The notes beneath the pieces are model-generated. The model did no database searches and had not been told where the DNA came from. It worked only from the letters and a program-made list of their open reading frames with translations. The position numbers and the translations under genes are program-made. From Pohlia nutans (Eukaryota; Streptophyta; Bryopsida; Bryales; Mniaceae), in the NCBI GenBank assembly GCA_022496805.1, contig CM040087.1, positions 34,124,253 to 34,188,252 on the forward strand: 64,000 bases of DNA, given 5' to 3'. Every line of letters begins with the position of its first letter. The first letter of the stretch is position 1. This document shows positions 12,421-24,123 of the stretch, piece after piece.

Positions 12421-12445
12421 TTTGAATCATGCCAATCCAAGTTAA

Positions 12446-12985
12446 CCCCTAAATGATGGAGGGGGTAAGGGCAAAACATAAATGTGTTATAAAAAATTAC
12501 TTCTTCAACTTTGATGAAGTTTGGTCCAAAAGAGAAAATGAGGAGCTTGATGTTTAGTAATTTTCCATACAGCCAAATATCAAAAAATAGCTTTTTATCA
12601 TCTCATAATAAATTTAGAAGCATTTAACTTCAAATATTTATACGAATCACAAATTTTATTTTTAGAATTTAAAATTTTGTATGATTTGTTAAAACTAAAC
12701 ATTCTATTGTAAAATCAAAAATTGCAAATTTTTCAACGGAGAGAACATCATTACTTTCCCCAAATAGTAAGTTTTCTAACACTAGACAATGTAGAAGTGT
12801 TTTTCTTTGAAAATTTCTCCCGGGTGGAGTTTAACTCGGATTGACATGATTCAAATTGGGTTGGAAAGTAAACTTGATTACCTATTTAAAAATATTTTTT
12901 ATTTTCTATAAACTTTTTTTTCTATTTCGGGCAGCCCATAAAAAAAGGGCAGAGACCATAAAATGGTTGATCCGTCACTTAGGGG
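12446..12985. mobile_element. piggyBac-like non-autonomous element, 540 bp
   Basis: TTAA (12442-12445 and 12986-12989) brackets termini CCCCTAAATGATGG and TCACTTAGGGG. A nearly full-length relative lies in the opposite orientation at 32923-33463. No coding capacity is seen. The flanking DNA itself resembles an inverted internal part of the same family (the phrase around TTGAATCATGCCAATCC), so this copy appears to have inserted into an internal TTAA of a sister element. Confidence 0.65.
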
Positions 12986-12989
12986 TTAA

Positions 12990-14304
12990 ACTCCACCTAG
13001 GGGAACTTTTACAAAACCAACACCTCTACATTGTTTTGTGTTACAAATATTACTATTTAGGAAAAGTAATGTTGTTCTTTTCAATACATCTTCTTTTTTG
13101 TTTTTTGGTTTCCTTCTATGATGAAAAGTTCAATTATAACCAATAATACCAAAACTTGAATTCTAAAATTATTGAATGTAATTTTATTGCATTCTAAATT
13201 CTATAAATGAAGATCTAAAATTATTTTAGGAATTTAGACCGTAAGGGCTTTTATGAAGATTGTGGAAAGATTCCAAAAGATTCCATTTTACAATATTAAA
13301 ATATTTTGAGCTTTTAGTGCTCAAAATAAATTATTGAATCGACATAATATAAATATAAATAGTATAGAGATTAACCTTGAAATGCCTACAACCCTCTCTA
13401 GATTGGGAGAATTGTACAGAAGCAAATGTTATTAAATGCAATTAAGAGGGATATTTTGAACTTAATGTATGAATAAAAGTTGCATATCATGAATTTTAGT
13501 ATAAAATTTGTGTAAAATTATAAAATTATAAAATTATAAAATCTGTAATTCAACTATGAATAAGATATTGACAATTTGTGGATGAGATTTGTTGTGATGG
13601 GTTGAAAATGTAATATTCTAAGTGCAATGATTTATGGAGATTTTTTGGTTGGAATGCTTAATTTCATGAGTTGATTTTTCAAGAGCACTTTTGATTCGTT
13701 TTGAACTAAGATCTTAGAAATTTTTGGTTGATCACTATGGGTTGAAATGAAGCATAAAATTTTCACAAATCATCTCCTTTCTAATCGGATCACACATGCA
13801 TGAAGGTGATGAAGCTATCTTGCCATAGAATTTTGTAGTATTTATTTTACTGCAAAAAGTGCACGATGGATGAGAAAACGAAATTCAATTCTACACATCA
13901 CTCAAAAAATGATTGGGTAGGTAGTTAGGACTTATGAAATAATGTATACCACTATACACCAATTGTCTTATTTAATCTCATCCGGAATAATAATAAAAAT
14001 TTGGACTACTTGTAGAATTTGAAGAAAGTTTGAGTAAAAGCAATTGAGATAAGTTGTAGTTCTTGTGGTAATGTAGGTATAGTGTGGTCTATATTGAAAA
14101 TAATTATCAAAATCATTATGAATTTACCATACCAAATATGAATGAAATTCATACTTCATTGAGATCAATTGGGAAATTCCCCAATCAAGTCAAATTCCCT
14201 ATGTGATGTAATATTCCCTTACTAGTACCAAGGAAATTAAAATTCTCATATTAATACACGTTTAACAGGGAAAATTTGAATCCCGTTTACATGTCAATTC
14301 CTAC
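12990..14304. other. AT-rich gene-free DNA
   Basis: No coding region is supported. The first about 150 bp continue the piggyBac-family host copy. The remainder is AT-rich text with no recognised family. 14170-14304 is related to the GGGAA-rich stretch inside the GH3 intron at 10440-10560, which supplies an empty-site reference for the MITE at 14313. Confidence 0.5.
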
Positions 14305-14312
14305 AAAGGAAT

Positions 14313-14599
14313 CTCGAGGGAGGCACTCCCTTGTATATTTTGCATACACCTGCGATAATGACCTATTTATTTGGGGGGTTATTTACCTTGCAAAAGATAT
14401 TATAAGGTGATGGTATTTTACATGTAAAAAGCCTGCGAATATTATATGTGATGGTATTTTACATGTAAAAATGCTTCACTTTTTTAAAATCCCCTATTTT
14501 ACATGTACATTTTTTACAAAATTTATCTACAATGAATATATTGAACCCTATTTTTTATCGCACGTTGTTTCTAAAATTTTCGCCAGTGAACCCCCCGAG
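14313..14599. mobile_element. hAT-like MITE family A, copy 1 (287 bp)
   Basis: Inverted termini CTCGAGGGAGGC and CCCCCCGAG. The flanks are AAAGGAAT (14305-14312) and AAGGGAAT (14600-14607), a slightly decayed 8-bp target duplication as expected for hAT elements. The related unoccupied sequence near 10540-10562 reads through as CCTACGAGGGAATTTGC. Confidence 0.8.
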
Positions 14600-14607
14600 A
14601 AGGGAAT

Positions 14608-16380
14608 TTGCTCTGATCTTTGATATGTGTATTAGGGAATTTCAGAGGATCTCCTTGTGAATACGTTTGATGTTATTTTTAACGTCGAGATGTTTGAAAA
14701 TATATATTTAAAAAACACCACGGCTTTCAAGAAAGTCCGTCATAAAAAATGCGAGCTTCTTATAATGTACTGTATGGTCTTGTCTCGGGTCTTGTACATG
14801 TGATAACATAAATTAAAAGACAAACCTTTGGGGAATCTCAAAGGATGTGGACTAAGAGTTCTTCTTGATGACTATAGAGGAGAGACAAGAGATGTCGTTC
14901 CTCACTGTTGAGCTCTCTTCTTATTCACATATGGAATATCATCATTGTTAAGGGTTTCAAATTCTCTTTACCTTTGTAAAGCTTCACTAAGCCCAAAGGT
15001 TCTTTCTCTTATAGTCTTATCTACACAATTTGAGCTCACTAAACCTCTTCTCTATAATATTCTTGCAGCTCTTTTTTATTCACAACCTCCTAGCACAACC
15101 GATATTGTAACATTTCTAAAAGACGCCATAATTGTGGTTCATGGCTTTTTTGTGACACATTCGGCATAGAGTTTAGAGCTCTTTAACTCCAAGAATCATC
15201 AACCATCTTTTTCAATCAAAGCTCGGCCACTCGGGTTCAATAGCTGCAACCTTGTTTCATATCTTTTAACCAAAGCACAAGTCCAATTGTCAAATTCAAA
15301 TTTTACTATTTTCAATCAAGACACAAGTTTACAAATAATAAAGGTGTATCATCTTTTTCAACATGGGCACAAATTGGAGCTTGTTGGTTGTTCATGCTAC
15401 TTCTAAGATTTCCTACTATATCTCTTGTACAATATGGGCCGTCATCCGTAGGGTCTACTTGGTTTGTTTAGTACAAAGATTGAGCATCCTTTAAAAAAGG
15501 CAAATGACAACTTAGCTTATACAAAATCTCCTAAGGCTAATGTTCATTCATTCATCATATGCAGTTTGGCTAGTAAATGCAGAAGACTCAAACTATACTA
15601 ATATCTACAATTATCAAATCTATATAGCAATAATGAATAATGACAATGGCTTGCAGAGGAAGTAATGTTCAAACCCACTAATTTGTGGAAAACATGATGA
15701 AAACAAAGGAGGCCATTCCACAATACTAGGAACAAACAATATTGGCTATGAACCATAAGTATTTTTCAAGCTCTTATTATCAAAAGTGGCAAAACAAGAT
15801 TACCATCAAGAATCTTTAAAAGAGCCATGGCCCTCATCACCTCTAATACAACCTCAAAGGAAACCAATATCACAAAAAGACTAAATTTTGATTCCATTTA
15901 TACATTCGCAAACCACAACCGTGTAACTCCCTTTAATCTTCTTGCTAAAGACTTTTCATGTATAACTTGCCAATGCTAAAAAATAAAACTTCATAATACC
16001 AAAACCAAAGAAGCAAGCTCCCATAACAATAAGTATATCTTCTATCTCACAAGATATACAACATCAAATGAACAATGATCACCGAGTTGAAAACTATCCA
16101 GATCAAGTCGACCAAATCAACTCCCAGTACCAACTGTTTCCTGTCAAAATTCTGTTGATCCGGTCAAGCATTTTCTAGTAGCATGAGCTTGAACTCTTGA
16201 TCAAATTAAAAACTTTCTCCAAAAGGCATGGTTGGCTATGGCAACAACAAGCGATGGCATGTATGCTTCAATCTCTTTAGAAGCTGCTCTCAAACAGTTT
16301 GTCCATTCAACACCTTGTCTCATACCACACACGATAGAGATTGACAAAAAAAAAAGTGTCTAAATAAAACAACCCTACTT
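14608..16380. other. Repeat DNA containing the paralogous empty site of the large element
   Basis: No gene is supported. About 14660-16000 is homologous to 43560-44096 plus 57463-58300, the DNA on either side of the 13.36-kb element. Here the two sides are joined as CTCGGCCAC-TCGGGTTC-AATAGC, with one copy of the 8-bp site (15231-15238) and no insertion. A partial CACTA-MITE relic with the same TCATAAAAAATGCGAGCTTC phrase lies at about 14660-14780. Confidence 0.6.
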
Positions 16381-16399
16381 CAAAGCTAACAAGCGTACG

Positions 16400-16521
16400 C
16401 TGCAAGCAAATCAAGGAACGTTGACCTTGAATCTTGGGTGAACAATCTGGTTGAAGCCAGCTGCAAGCAAATCAAGGAACGTTGACCTTGAATCTTGGGT
16501 GAACAATCTGGTTGAAGCCAG
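16400..16521. repeat. 61-bp perfect tandem duplication at the PAH gene 3' end
   Basis: 16400-16460 and 16461-16521 are identical, each starting CTGCAAGCAAATCAAGG. The duplicated unit contains the stop codon and the last codons of the PAH-domain gene, so a second copy of its terminal codons lies immediately downstream of the real stop. Confidence 0.9.
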
Positions 16522-16822
16522 CGATCAAGTGTGCATCGCCTTGGAATAGCTCTTCCACGCGCCGTTTCATTGTGGTCACGCTTACCAATCGAGCGTTGAA
16601 ATCCTTCAACGTTTTTACTAAGTCATCATACTTCTCCTTCCCTAAGGCCGCCATGGCGTACTCCGCAAACTCCAAAACAACCGGATGCATTCGATCACTC
16701 CTCATGTTGTTTGGATTGCAACAGCCCCTGCATCTCCTGTTCTGGCAACCTACACTCTTGCAATTGCTCGTGCTCGGTACCGGCGCCATTACTCGAACCA
16801 TTGTCAATCGCCTGAGCGACAT
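16472..16822 (-). CDS. PAH-domain protein, SIN3-like (116 aa)
   Basis: Open from ATG at 16820-16822 to TGA at 16472-16474. Residues about 60-112 fit a paired amphipathic helix: GKEKYDDLVKTLKDF, then RRVEELFQGDAHLIAGFN. This follows the YD-FL-MKDF...V-ELF-G--LI-GFN pattern of SIN3 PAH modules, which bind short helices of transcriptional repressors. The N-terminus carries a Cys cluster (CKSVGCQNRRCRGCC) that could bind metal; that is inference. It is far shorter than full SIN3 (over 1,000 aa) but single-PAH proteins occur in plants. The start was chosen because the paralogous fragment at 2743-3012 aligns from the same point. It may be a relic: no flanking exon was recognised, and its paralogue is dead. 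Confidence 0.6.
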   Translation of the reverse strand: MSLRRLTMVRVMAPVPSTSNCKSVGCQNRRCRGCCNPNNMRSDRMHPVVLEFAEYAMAALGKEKYDDLVKTLKDFNARLVSVTTMKRRVEELFQGDAHLIAGFNQIVHPRFKVNVP

Positions 16823-18175
16823 AACACCCGCTAAGTTAGTAATCTCCTACTTGTACAATATATACATGCTTCACCTCTTCAAAAGAAAGACATGGCTATA
16901 GACACCCGCTCGCACAACATGACATTAAACGTTGCAAGAATTGCTCAAAACCGATCAATGAAAAGAGATTCTTGTGGACATGGCGTATTCCCAATGCAAT
17001 GGAGCGGTTCTACTTCTACGAATTGATTAGTATAGAAAGCAATTGAAAGAGCGTTTAGTAGAAAGTAGACTCTTACAAAACAAGCGCGACGGGGAGAAGC
17101 ACGACGATGAGAGAATGGAGGAAGAACAACAACTGAGATGGATTTTATAGAAGGCAGATGACTAGGGTAGTTAAGAGAGCACTTCTACTTCTACAAATTG
17201 ATATAGAAAGAAATTGAAAGAGCGTTTAGTAGGAAGTAGACTCTTACAGAAGAAGCGTGGCGGGGAGAAGCAGGATGATGAGAGAATGGAGGAAGAACAA
17301 CCACTGAAATGGATTTTATGCAACGCAAATGACTAGGGTTTCGGAATTAGGGTTTGGGATTTAGGGTTTAAAGTTGATGACTAGGGTAGTCAAGGGAGCT
17401 TTTCTTTGTATAGGCATTTGTTGACCTTCCGAAATTGGACATCCTCGCAATCCTTTTCAATCGTGTTACATTTAGAATCAAGAGGTTGAACTAGGGTTTT
17501 GTGAGATCGGAAGTTCATATTTACGGGCCTACAATTGTAACACGTAGAGATCTCCTTTAGTTTTCAAAATTTCTTAAAGACGTGTCTCAATGTAGGCCAT
17601 TATTTTCACATGTTCCATGCCCGACTTGAAAAAAGCATGGAAAACATGAGTAGGTGGCGTGGAAATTAAGTTCCCGTGAGATAGAGTTTCCGATCCAAAT
17701 CTCATTGTCATTTAGACATTCTTGGTGATATTGAGTGCTAATTGCCGTAGAGTCTATATATATGCAATGTATTAGACTTTTTTTTCTTTCTAAAAACTTC
17801 TTCATTTTAGATATACGTGTATATTTTAGAAGAAGAAACACAATTTTTTTTCATATTTATAAATTTTTCATCAACGTTTTTTTAATTAGCACTTTAACTT
17901 ATTTCATTTAAAGTGTTTTTGTAGAAAATAAGCTAAAATAGTTGTGGCTCTTAATTGGTCAATGATGATTAATATTAAATCTAAATAATTTGTAGGGTAA
18001 AAATATTTTGAAATTTTGGTGGAATGCGGAGATATGCCTTGTTTGACACGTTTATCTTCAAGTATGTCAGCTCAAGCTACATGATACTTGATTGAGATCA
18101 TGCTCTTAATTTTGGGTAGTATCATGTCTTGTTTGCTACGTTTACCTTCACACCTTTAACCATATGATACTTATC
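16823..18175. other. Gene-free duplicated DNA downstream of PAH fragment
   Basis: Paralogous to about 3013-4340 in the same order. It has its own internal repetition around GAAAGAGCGTTTAGTAG (17045 and 17217). No coding region, RNA gene or transposon boundary is supported before the MITE cluster that starts at 18176. Confidence 0.5.
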
Positions 18176-18234
18176 CTCGGGGACGTCAGTCTTTGTATCT
18201 TTTGAGTATCACTTGTGAAAAAGGGTATTTAAAG

Positions 18235-18784
18235 CTCGGGGAGGTCACTCTTCATATATTTTGCGTATCATGTGTGCTCGGGGGAGGCACTCCCTTGTAT
18301 ATTTTGCATACACCTGCGATAATGACCTATTTATTTGGGGGGTTATTTACCTTGCAAAAAATATTATAAGGTGATGGTATTTTACATGTAAAAAGCCTGA
18401 GAATATTATATGTGATGGTATTTTACATGTAAACATGTTTCATTTTTTTTAAATCCCCTATTTTACATGTACATCTTTTACAAAATTTATCTACAATGAA
18501 TACATTGGACCCTATTTTTTATCGCACGTTGTTTCTAAATTTTTTGCCAGTGAAGCCCCCGAGCATGTGTGAAAAAAGGGTATTTAAAAGTACTCTTAAA
18601 AATAAAAGTAATTCTCACTATAATTAGTAATATTTTAAGAATATTCTCATAATTATTCTTGTAATCAATTTTTTAGCATCCTATATTAATGTAATTCATT
18701 TATAAAAATTAGCTTCAAAGATTTATTTGGACCCTATATTTTTTTGGACGCCATTTGTAATTTTTTGGAAGTAGACTCCCCAAG
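18235..18784. mobile_element. hAT-like MITE family B, interrupted by family A
   Basis: Ends CTCGGGGAGGTCACTC and GAAGTAGACTCCCCAAG. The 8-bp duplication ATTTAAAG is perfect at 18227-18234 and 18785-18792. Removing the inner insertion and its duplicated 8 bp leaves about 255 bp. Confidence 0.7.
18277..18563. mobile_element. hAT-like MITE family A, copy 2 (287 bp)
   Basis: Ends CTCGGGGGAGGCACTCCC and GCCCCCGAG. CATGTGTG is duplicated exactly on both sides (18269-18276, 18564-18571). Same length and nearly the same sequence as copies at 14313 and 19337. It sits inside family B. Confidence 0.85.
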
Positions 18785-19336
18785 ATTTAAAGGTACCCTA
18801 ATTTTTTTTAAATCATTTTTACAATAATCAGTAATATTTTAAGAATATTCTCATTTTTATTCTTGTAATAAATTGTGAGCATTCTATATTAATATAAATC
18901 ATTTATAAAGAATATTTTCAGGGATGTATTTGAACCCTATCTTTGTTCGCACATTGTTATGTAAGATTTGGAAGTGACCTCCCCAAGACTTGATTGAGAC
19001 AATGCTTTTCAGGATAGTCTAATGCTTTGTTTGCTACACTTACGTTTACACCTTTGGCCATGTAATACTTGATTGAGGCAATGCCATTTTGATATGATGC
19101 CTTGTTTGCTAAGCTTTCTAGTCATGGCGATTACCAAGGGTTGATATTTCAATTATATTCAAGTAAAATAGACATCATAAAGTTTTTGAAAGGATATTCA
19201 ATTGGTATTGAAAAGGAAAATATTGAGGTTCTAAAATGTTATAAAAATGGCTCTTCACATCCATTGAGTCCAAACATCCTAAAATGATCCACATGATTTC
19301 TATTGGAGAAAGTAATGGACTCCTTTTGGTATAATT

Positions 19337-19623
19337 CTCGGGGGAGGCACTCCCTTGTATATTTTGCATACACCTGCGATAATGACCTATTTATTTGGGG
19401 GGTTATTTACCTTGCAAAAGATATTATAAGGTGATGGTATTTTACATGTAAAAAGCCTGCGAATATTATATGTGATGGTATTTTACATGTAAAAATGCTT
19501 CACTTTTTTAAAATCCCCTATTTTACATGTACATTTTTTACAAAATTTATCTACAATGAATATATTGAACCCTATTTTTTATCGCACGTTGTTTCTAAAA
19601 TTTTCGCCAGTGAACCCCCCGAG
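19337..19623. mobile_element. hAT-like MITE family A, copy 3 (287 bp)
   Basis: Perfect 8-bp duplication GTATAATT (19329-19336, 19624-19631). The paralogous unoccupied sites near 4655 and 60155 read through this point. It differs from copy 1 by only a few bases, which points to recent activity. Confidence 0.88.
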
Positions 19624-19817
19624 GTATAATTCAAGGGCGACTGTTCTACACTAAGGTGGAGCCATCCATAACCCATCAAATAAGCCTAATGGAGTATTTT
19701 ACGGAGTAGCATAACATCAAGCAAGAATTTTTCCTTGGAGAAAGAAAGAAATCATGGTGACTGCAAATTTTTGGATAATTTTATTCCCCATATTGCAATT
19801 ACTACAAATTTTTGAAG

Positions 19818-20093
19818 CCTGGGGAAGTCACTGTCAAGAATTTAGAAAACTATGAGAGAACAAATATAGGATATCTTTTATTCATTTGAGATAAAAATTA
19901 TAAATTTATAGAGGTAATATAGGATGTTTTAAAACCAATTTGGGAATATTCTAAAATATTTTTAGAATATATAAAGAATATATCCTAAATATATTTAAAA
20001 TAGTAGAATATTCCAATTATTTCATAGCTCCCTATTAAATACTCTTTGTACGCTTATATGTACCCAAAATTTACACTAAGTGACTTCCCTGAG
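19818..20093. mobile_element. hAT-like MITE, another family (276 bp)
   Basis: Inverted ends CCTGGGGAAGTCACT and AGTGACTTCCCTGAG. The 8-bp flank TTTTGAAG is exact on both sides (19810-19817, 20094-20101). The body is AT-rich and non-coding. Confidence 0.75.
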
Positions 20094-20101
20094 TTTTGAA
20101 G

Positions 20102-22030
20102 TCAAAAGTTGGTTGGAACCCATAACTAATATATAGAGTGATCTATAACCGCTCACTGTCAGGGAGTAGTTTTTGATCATCCTCCTACTCAGAATTGCCA
20201 ACACAAAACATCACAATTCCTAAACCACAGTTCTCTAAAAACCACAAATAGTGAACTAAAAACCAACAGCTCATGTTCTAAAAGTTGTCACTCACATTCA
20301 GTCAAGCCACGTTCATTCCAAGTGGTTTTTGCCAATGTGCATGTAGTGCCAACAAAAGGCCTTTCTCATACTTAATTACGGCTTTCTCATACTTAATTAC
20401 CAAGCAGGCTGCAAGTGCAGTCATGTAGGGAATTCCAAGCCGTCATCATCGTTACCTTATTATGACCATCCCTTAAAAAAATGACGACAATGCGTCTCAC
20501 TCCGTGGAGATTTTTGGGTATCCTACATAATGCCGATCGGGGTCCCGGTTAGTAATGGGTGGTTCAACCTTATCACAACACATTTCATCTTTTCAACCCT
20601 TGAGTCTTGGATTGTAGTTGCATGATAAGTGGTCTTGAGGTTGGCCTCCCAAGCCATTCATTTGCACGTTCTTTCTAGGATTATGATGCCATTTTCTAAC
20701 TTGGTCCTCTTGTATCAAGTTATTCATACTTCATATTTTCATTTTTGTTTTGTTTTGGACATCATTTGAGTCAAATGATTTTGTGTTGAAGATTTGACTA
20801 TCAAAACTTCCATTCTAATAATAGTTTGACCAATCTACAATCCATCTGTGACTATAAATATAGTCCATGTTTGATTCTATATTTGAATTTTGTAAAGAAA
20901 GCTTTGCAAAATTTCATTCTCAAGCGCATTTAAAAAAGATATCCTTCTAATAAGTTTTAAAAATAGAGAAACAATTCATCATTATGATAAATAACACATT
21001 TTAAAATTCATGAATTCAAATATTCAAAAAGATTGGATGATATTCTTCTTCACATATTTGAACATTAAAAAAATTATAGCTTAAAACTCCATCCACAATC
21101 CTCTTTTTTCTTTCTCTTTTAGGAATGTGGTAGTGCACTAGTACAATGCAATAATGCACTAATTCACTTTTTAGGTAGCCCTAAATCTATTAATAAGACC
21201 TTTTTTAAAAAAAAAAATTCTCCTCAATGTTCTAAAGACAATATACTTTACCAAAAAAAATTCAATCCCTTTTATGTTATGGTGGTTTATTTTGAAATTG
21301 CATGATTGTCCAAAAGAAAGTAGTTATCTATAGCATGCATTTGTGCGACTGCTGGTTGAATGTACAAGATATTAAGCTGATTCTTGTGCAGTTTACGATT
21401 TCCCATTCTACTTTTTTGTTTGCATTCTTGCATAATTTGAGTCCCCGAGGCTTTTGGTGGCATGAGTAATTAAGTTTATTCTTGCACGGTTTACTTCTTC
21501 CTACTATATGATGAATGAATCATGTTTGATGTTTTTTCTAGATCAGATACATTGATCAGTCCGTTCTCCGGATCACCGGATGTAGTGATTTGAAATCTGG
21601 TTGCTTGTAGTTGACAAAATTGACAATGGTTACGACCTTGCACATTCTACTAGTTGTCACTGCTATCTAGCTTTTTATACTCTGTGGCCTAGAAGTAGTA
21701 ATCTACGAGTGTTTATGAATGCGCATACTAACCGTGTGAGTGTGGGACATAGAGCGAATTTGTGTTTTGGTGATAACTATACTTAATTTCATCTGAAATG
21801 ACCACCATCGATCAACAAGCCTGGCTATAGATACGTAGTGCAAAGTTGCAGTGGTGGGAGATGGTGACTGTGCATGATCGTGGCTATGGTGAGCCTATTT
21901 ATCATGCTTGTTGCTTGCAGTGTGCATAGTTGTGGCTATGGTGAGTATGCTTATCATGCTCGATGCTGGCAGTGTGCATAGTCGTGGCTATAGTCAACCT
22001 CCTTATTATAGTCGTTGCTTGCAATGTGCC
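20102..22030. other. Gene-free duplicated DNA before GH3 copy 2
   Basis: Paralogous to about 4700-6960, with small differences. It lacks the two foldback MITEs found at 6044 and 6388. 21840-22020 contains a local imperfect repeat around GTGCATAGTCGTGGCTATGGTGA. No coding region beyond the decayed GH3 leader is seen. Confidence 0.5.
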
Positions 22031-22672
22031 TTCAATAGGGAGGAAACCTAGGAAAGTTTCAGCCGAGTTTTGTTGTATTAAGATCTTAGCCAATTGGTGA
22101 ATACGAGAGTTAGAGAGTGGTGGACCATCTTGGGTAGATGATGTTGGATAAGAAGATCGACCAAATGATCCAGATTGAGTGCACCTTTAGCGATGCTGCA
22201 ACCTTTATCGACAAAAAAATTGGTACATTTTAAGCTCTTACACTTACAAAAAGTTTTAGGAAATGAAATTGTTATGAGTGCTAGCTTGATCTAATCTATG
22301 CAACTCTAGAGATTAGTTGCATATTAGAAAGAGAGCGCTACATTGGTGATCATTGTTTTACTATTGAAATTAAATGATGTTCATACATCTTGACAAACCT
22401 CTAGAACTACCTGGCGTTTCAATCAAATGGTGATTCCATTTACGTTTTAGTCAAAATTATTATCTCATTTGCATTTCAATAGAATGATGATTTCATTTTG
22501 TGAAGAATTATTGTATCTCTTGGCTTGCAGGCATAATTATTGATCGTGAAAGGCGATGGTAGTGCCTCCGCAAACCAGGCAATTTAGGCAACTGTAGCAC
22601 AATGGATTACTATGATGGACTCTTTCTAGAAGAGTTCACTCTATATGCGCATAGGCATTCCTTAGATCTACG

Positions 22673-23490
22673 CTCAGGGGGTGCACTCTACACTATGTTT
22701 GAGAATCACGTGCGTTCATGACCCCCTATGAAAACCCCCTTGTATAGAAAGAATTATATATCTAAAACTTTTGTGTACAGATCTATTCCATCCTAAATAT
22801 ATGTTTAATGTATGTAAACCAACCACTACCAGTGGATTAATAAATAAAACAAAAACTACCAAACAAAAGGAGGGTAATGGTGAAGACCACTACTTATTTC
22901 TTTTGTATTTTTTGATTAGTTCACAGTACACACTTGTCTCAGGTAGATGGGACGGGGCCGGTTGGTTGGTACAAACTTTCTTGCCTATGAATAATTCACT
23001 AGCAACACCAAGTCATGTATATCACAATAAACGCTCAGACGGACTCCACGGGGATCGAACCCGGACCGTACAATTGTAACATAAACGCCCCTCTCCAACC
23101 AACTTTGGAACCATGACTTGGCGACCTCCAGCAAAACAAACACCAATTTATACCCGCGCTAATTCTAATCTAACATACTTTACTAGTGTTACTAGTATTT
23201 ATCTCTGGTCACTAAAGTGTCTATTCTCGAAAGAGGTGAGTAGTCTTGTACCAATGGACCTTTGTCCAGGGGGCATTGGCTCATTGTCAAGACGAACAGA
23301 CACTTTATTCACGCCGGCCTCGAAAAGGGGCCCGGTGTTCATATCTATCTTTAATGTATGTATACGTTAATGTTTTCTTCTCTAAATATGTCTACTGCAT
23401 GTATGTACGTAATACGACAATATTCAAATTAATATCCCTCTTGTGCACTCACGTATACTCGTACGTGTTTGGTACAGTGCACCCTTTGAG
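22673..23490. mobile_element. hAT-like MITE family C inside a GH3 exon remnant
   Basis: Ends CTCAGGGGGTGCACTCTAC and CAGTGCACCCTTTGAG. The 8-bp duplication GATCTACG is exact (22665-22672, 23491-23498) and lies in the GH3 piece that encodes IYGID-like residues. Inverted relative of the element at 24124-24393. It is itself interrupted at 22817-23349. Confidence 0.8.
22817..23349 (-). mobile_element. SINE-like insertion with 13-bp target duplication
   Basis: TTTAATGTATGTA is repeated exactly at 22804-22816 and 23350-23362, which fits a long-TSD non-LTR insertion into the family C MITE. On the minus strand GGTTCGATCCC (23051-23061) matches a tRNA B box. A weaker A-box-like stretch lies about 45 bp upstream in TGGTTCCAAAGTTGG. 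The promoter-like part lies mid-element, not at an end, so it may be a composite SINE, and orientation is tentative. Confidence 0.5.
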
Positions 23491-24123
23491 GATCTACGGC
23501 ATTGATTCCATACAACTGCACAACGTCTAGGGCACCACCATCTTCTCCCAGTCCGTTGGCCTTAGCTCTACTAGGTACCACCAACAACCTAATTTTCTAT
23601 TGCTAAATCAAACACTCTTCATCTTTTGATTGTTGAATTCATTAATTGTGACATTGTACTTAGAATCTAAATTTGTGTTTTCATTTGTGGATTGTGAAAG
23701 TAGCCTTCACTTCTTGAGAGGATTGAGATTGTGACAGCTCAAGAAGTTCGCACACCCATCATCGCATGGATATTCAAGTCTAGTGTTGAGGTGTGTTGAG
23801 GGATTTGCGATGTTTTGGGACTACTACTAAAAGAAATGTGGGATTCTACAACAATCACAAGTATACGACTCAAACTAGTTCATAATAGCTAATTATGTCA
23901 ATCATTACAAACTAGGTTTTGGACTATTTGATTTGTATACTTACAGTCATAGAATCCCACATTTCATTTAGTGTATGAGAGCTTTATGAATAGACCCTGC
24001 AGTGGTTTGAGGCCTGACCATGATCATTGATGGTACGCAAAGCATCGCCCCCAAGAGGATGGGATGGCCCCTACGTCCAAAACGGGTACAATCGAGTTGA
24101 CTTACACTTGTATTTGTTGACAT

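Larger units (their letters stand above)
18176..18987. mobile_element. Outer MITE of a three-level nest
   Basis: The inverted ends CTCGGGGACGTCAGTC and AAGTGACCTCCCCAAG frame two younger elements. Target duplication is too decayed to assign (ACTT is shared). The paralogous region near 4320-4390 runs on without it. It belongs with the hAT-like MITEs by terminal style only. Confidence 0.5.

Noticed and set aside
23040..23115. tRNA gene on the minus strand
   Set aside because: A good B box but no consistent acceptor or anticodon stems; better read as part of a SINE-like insertion.
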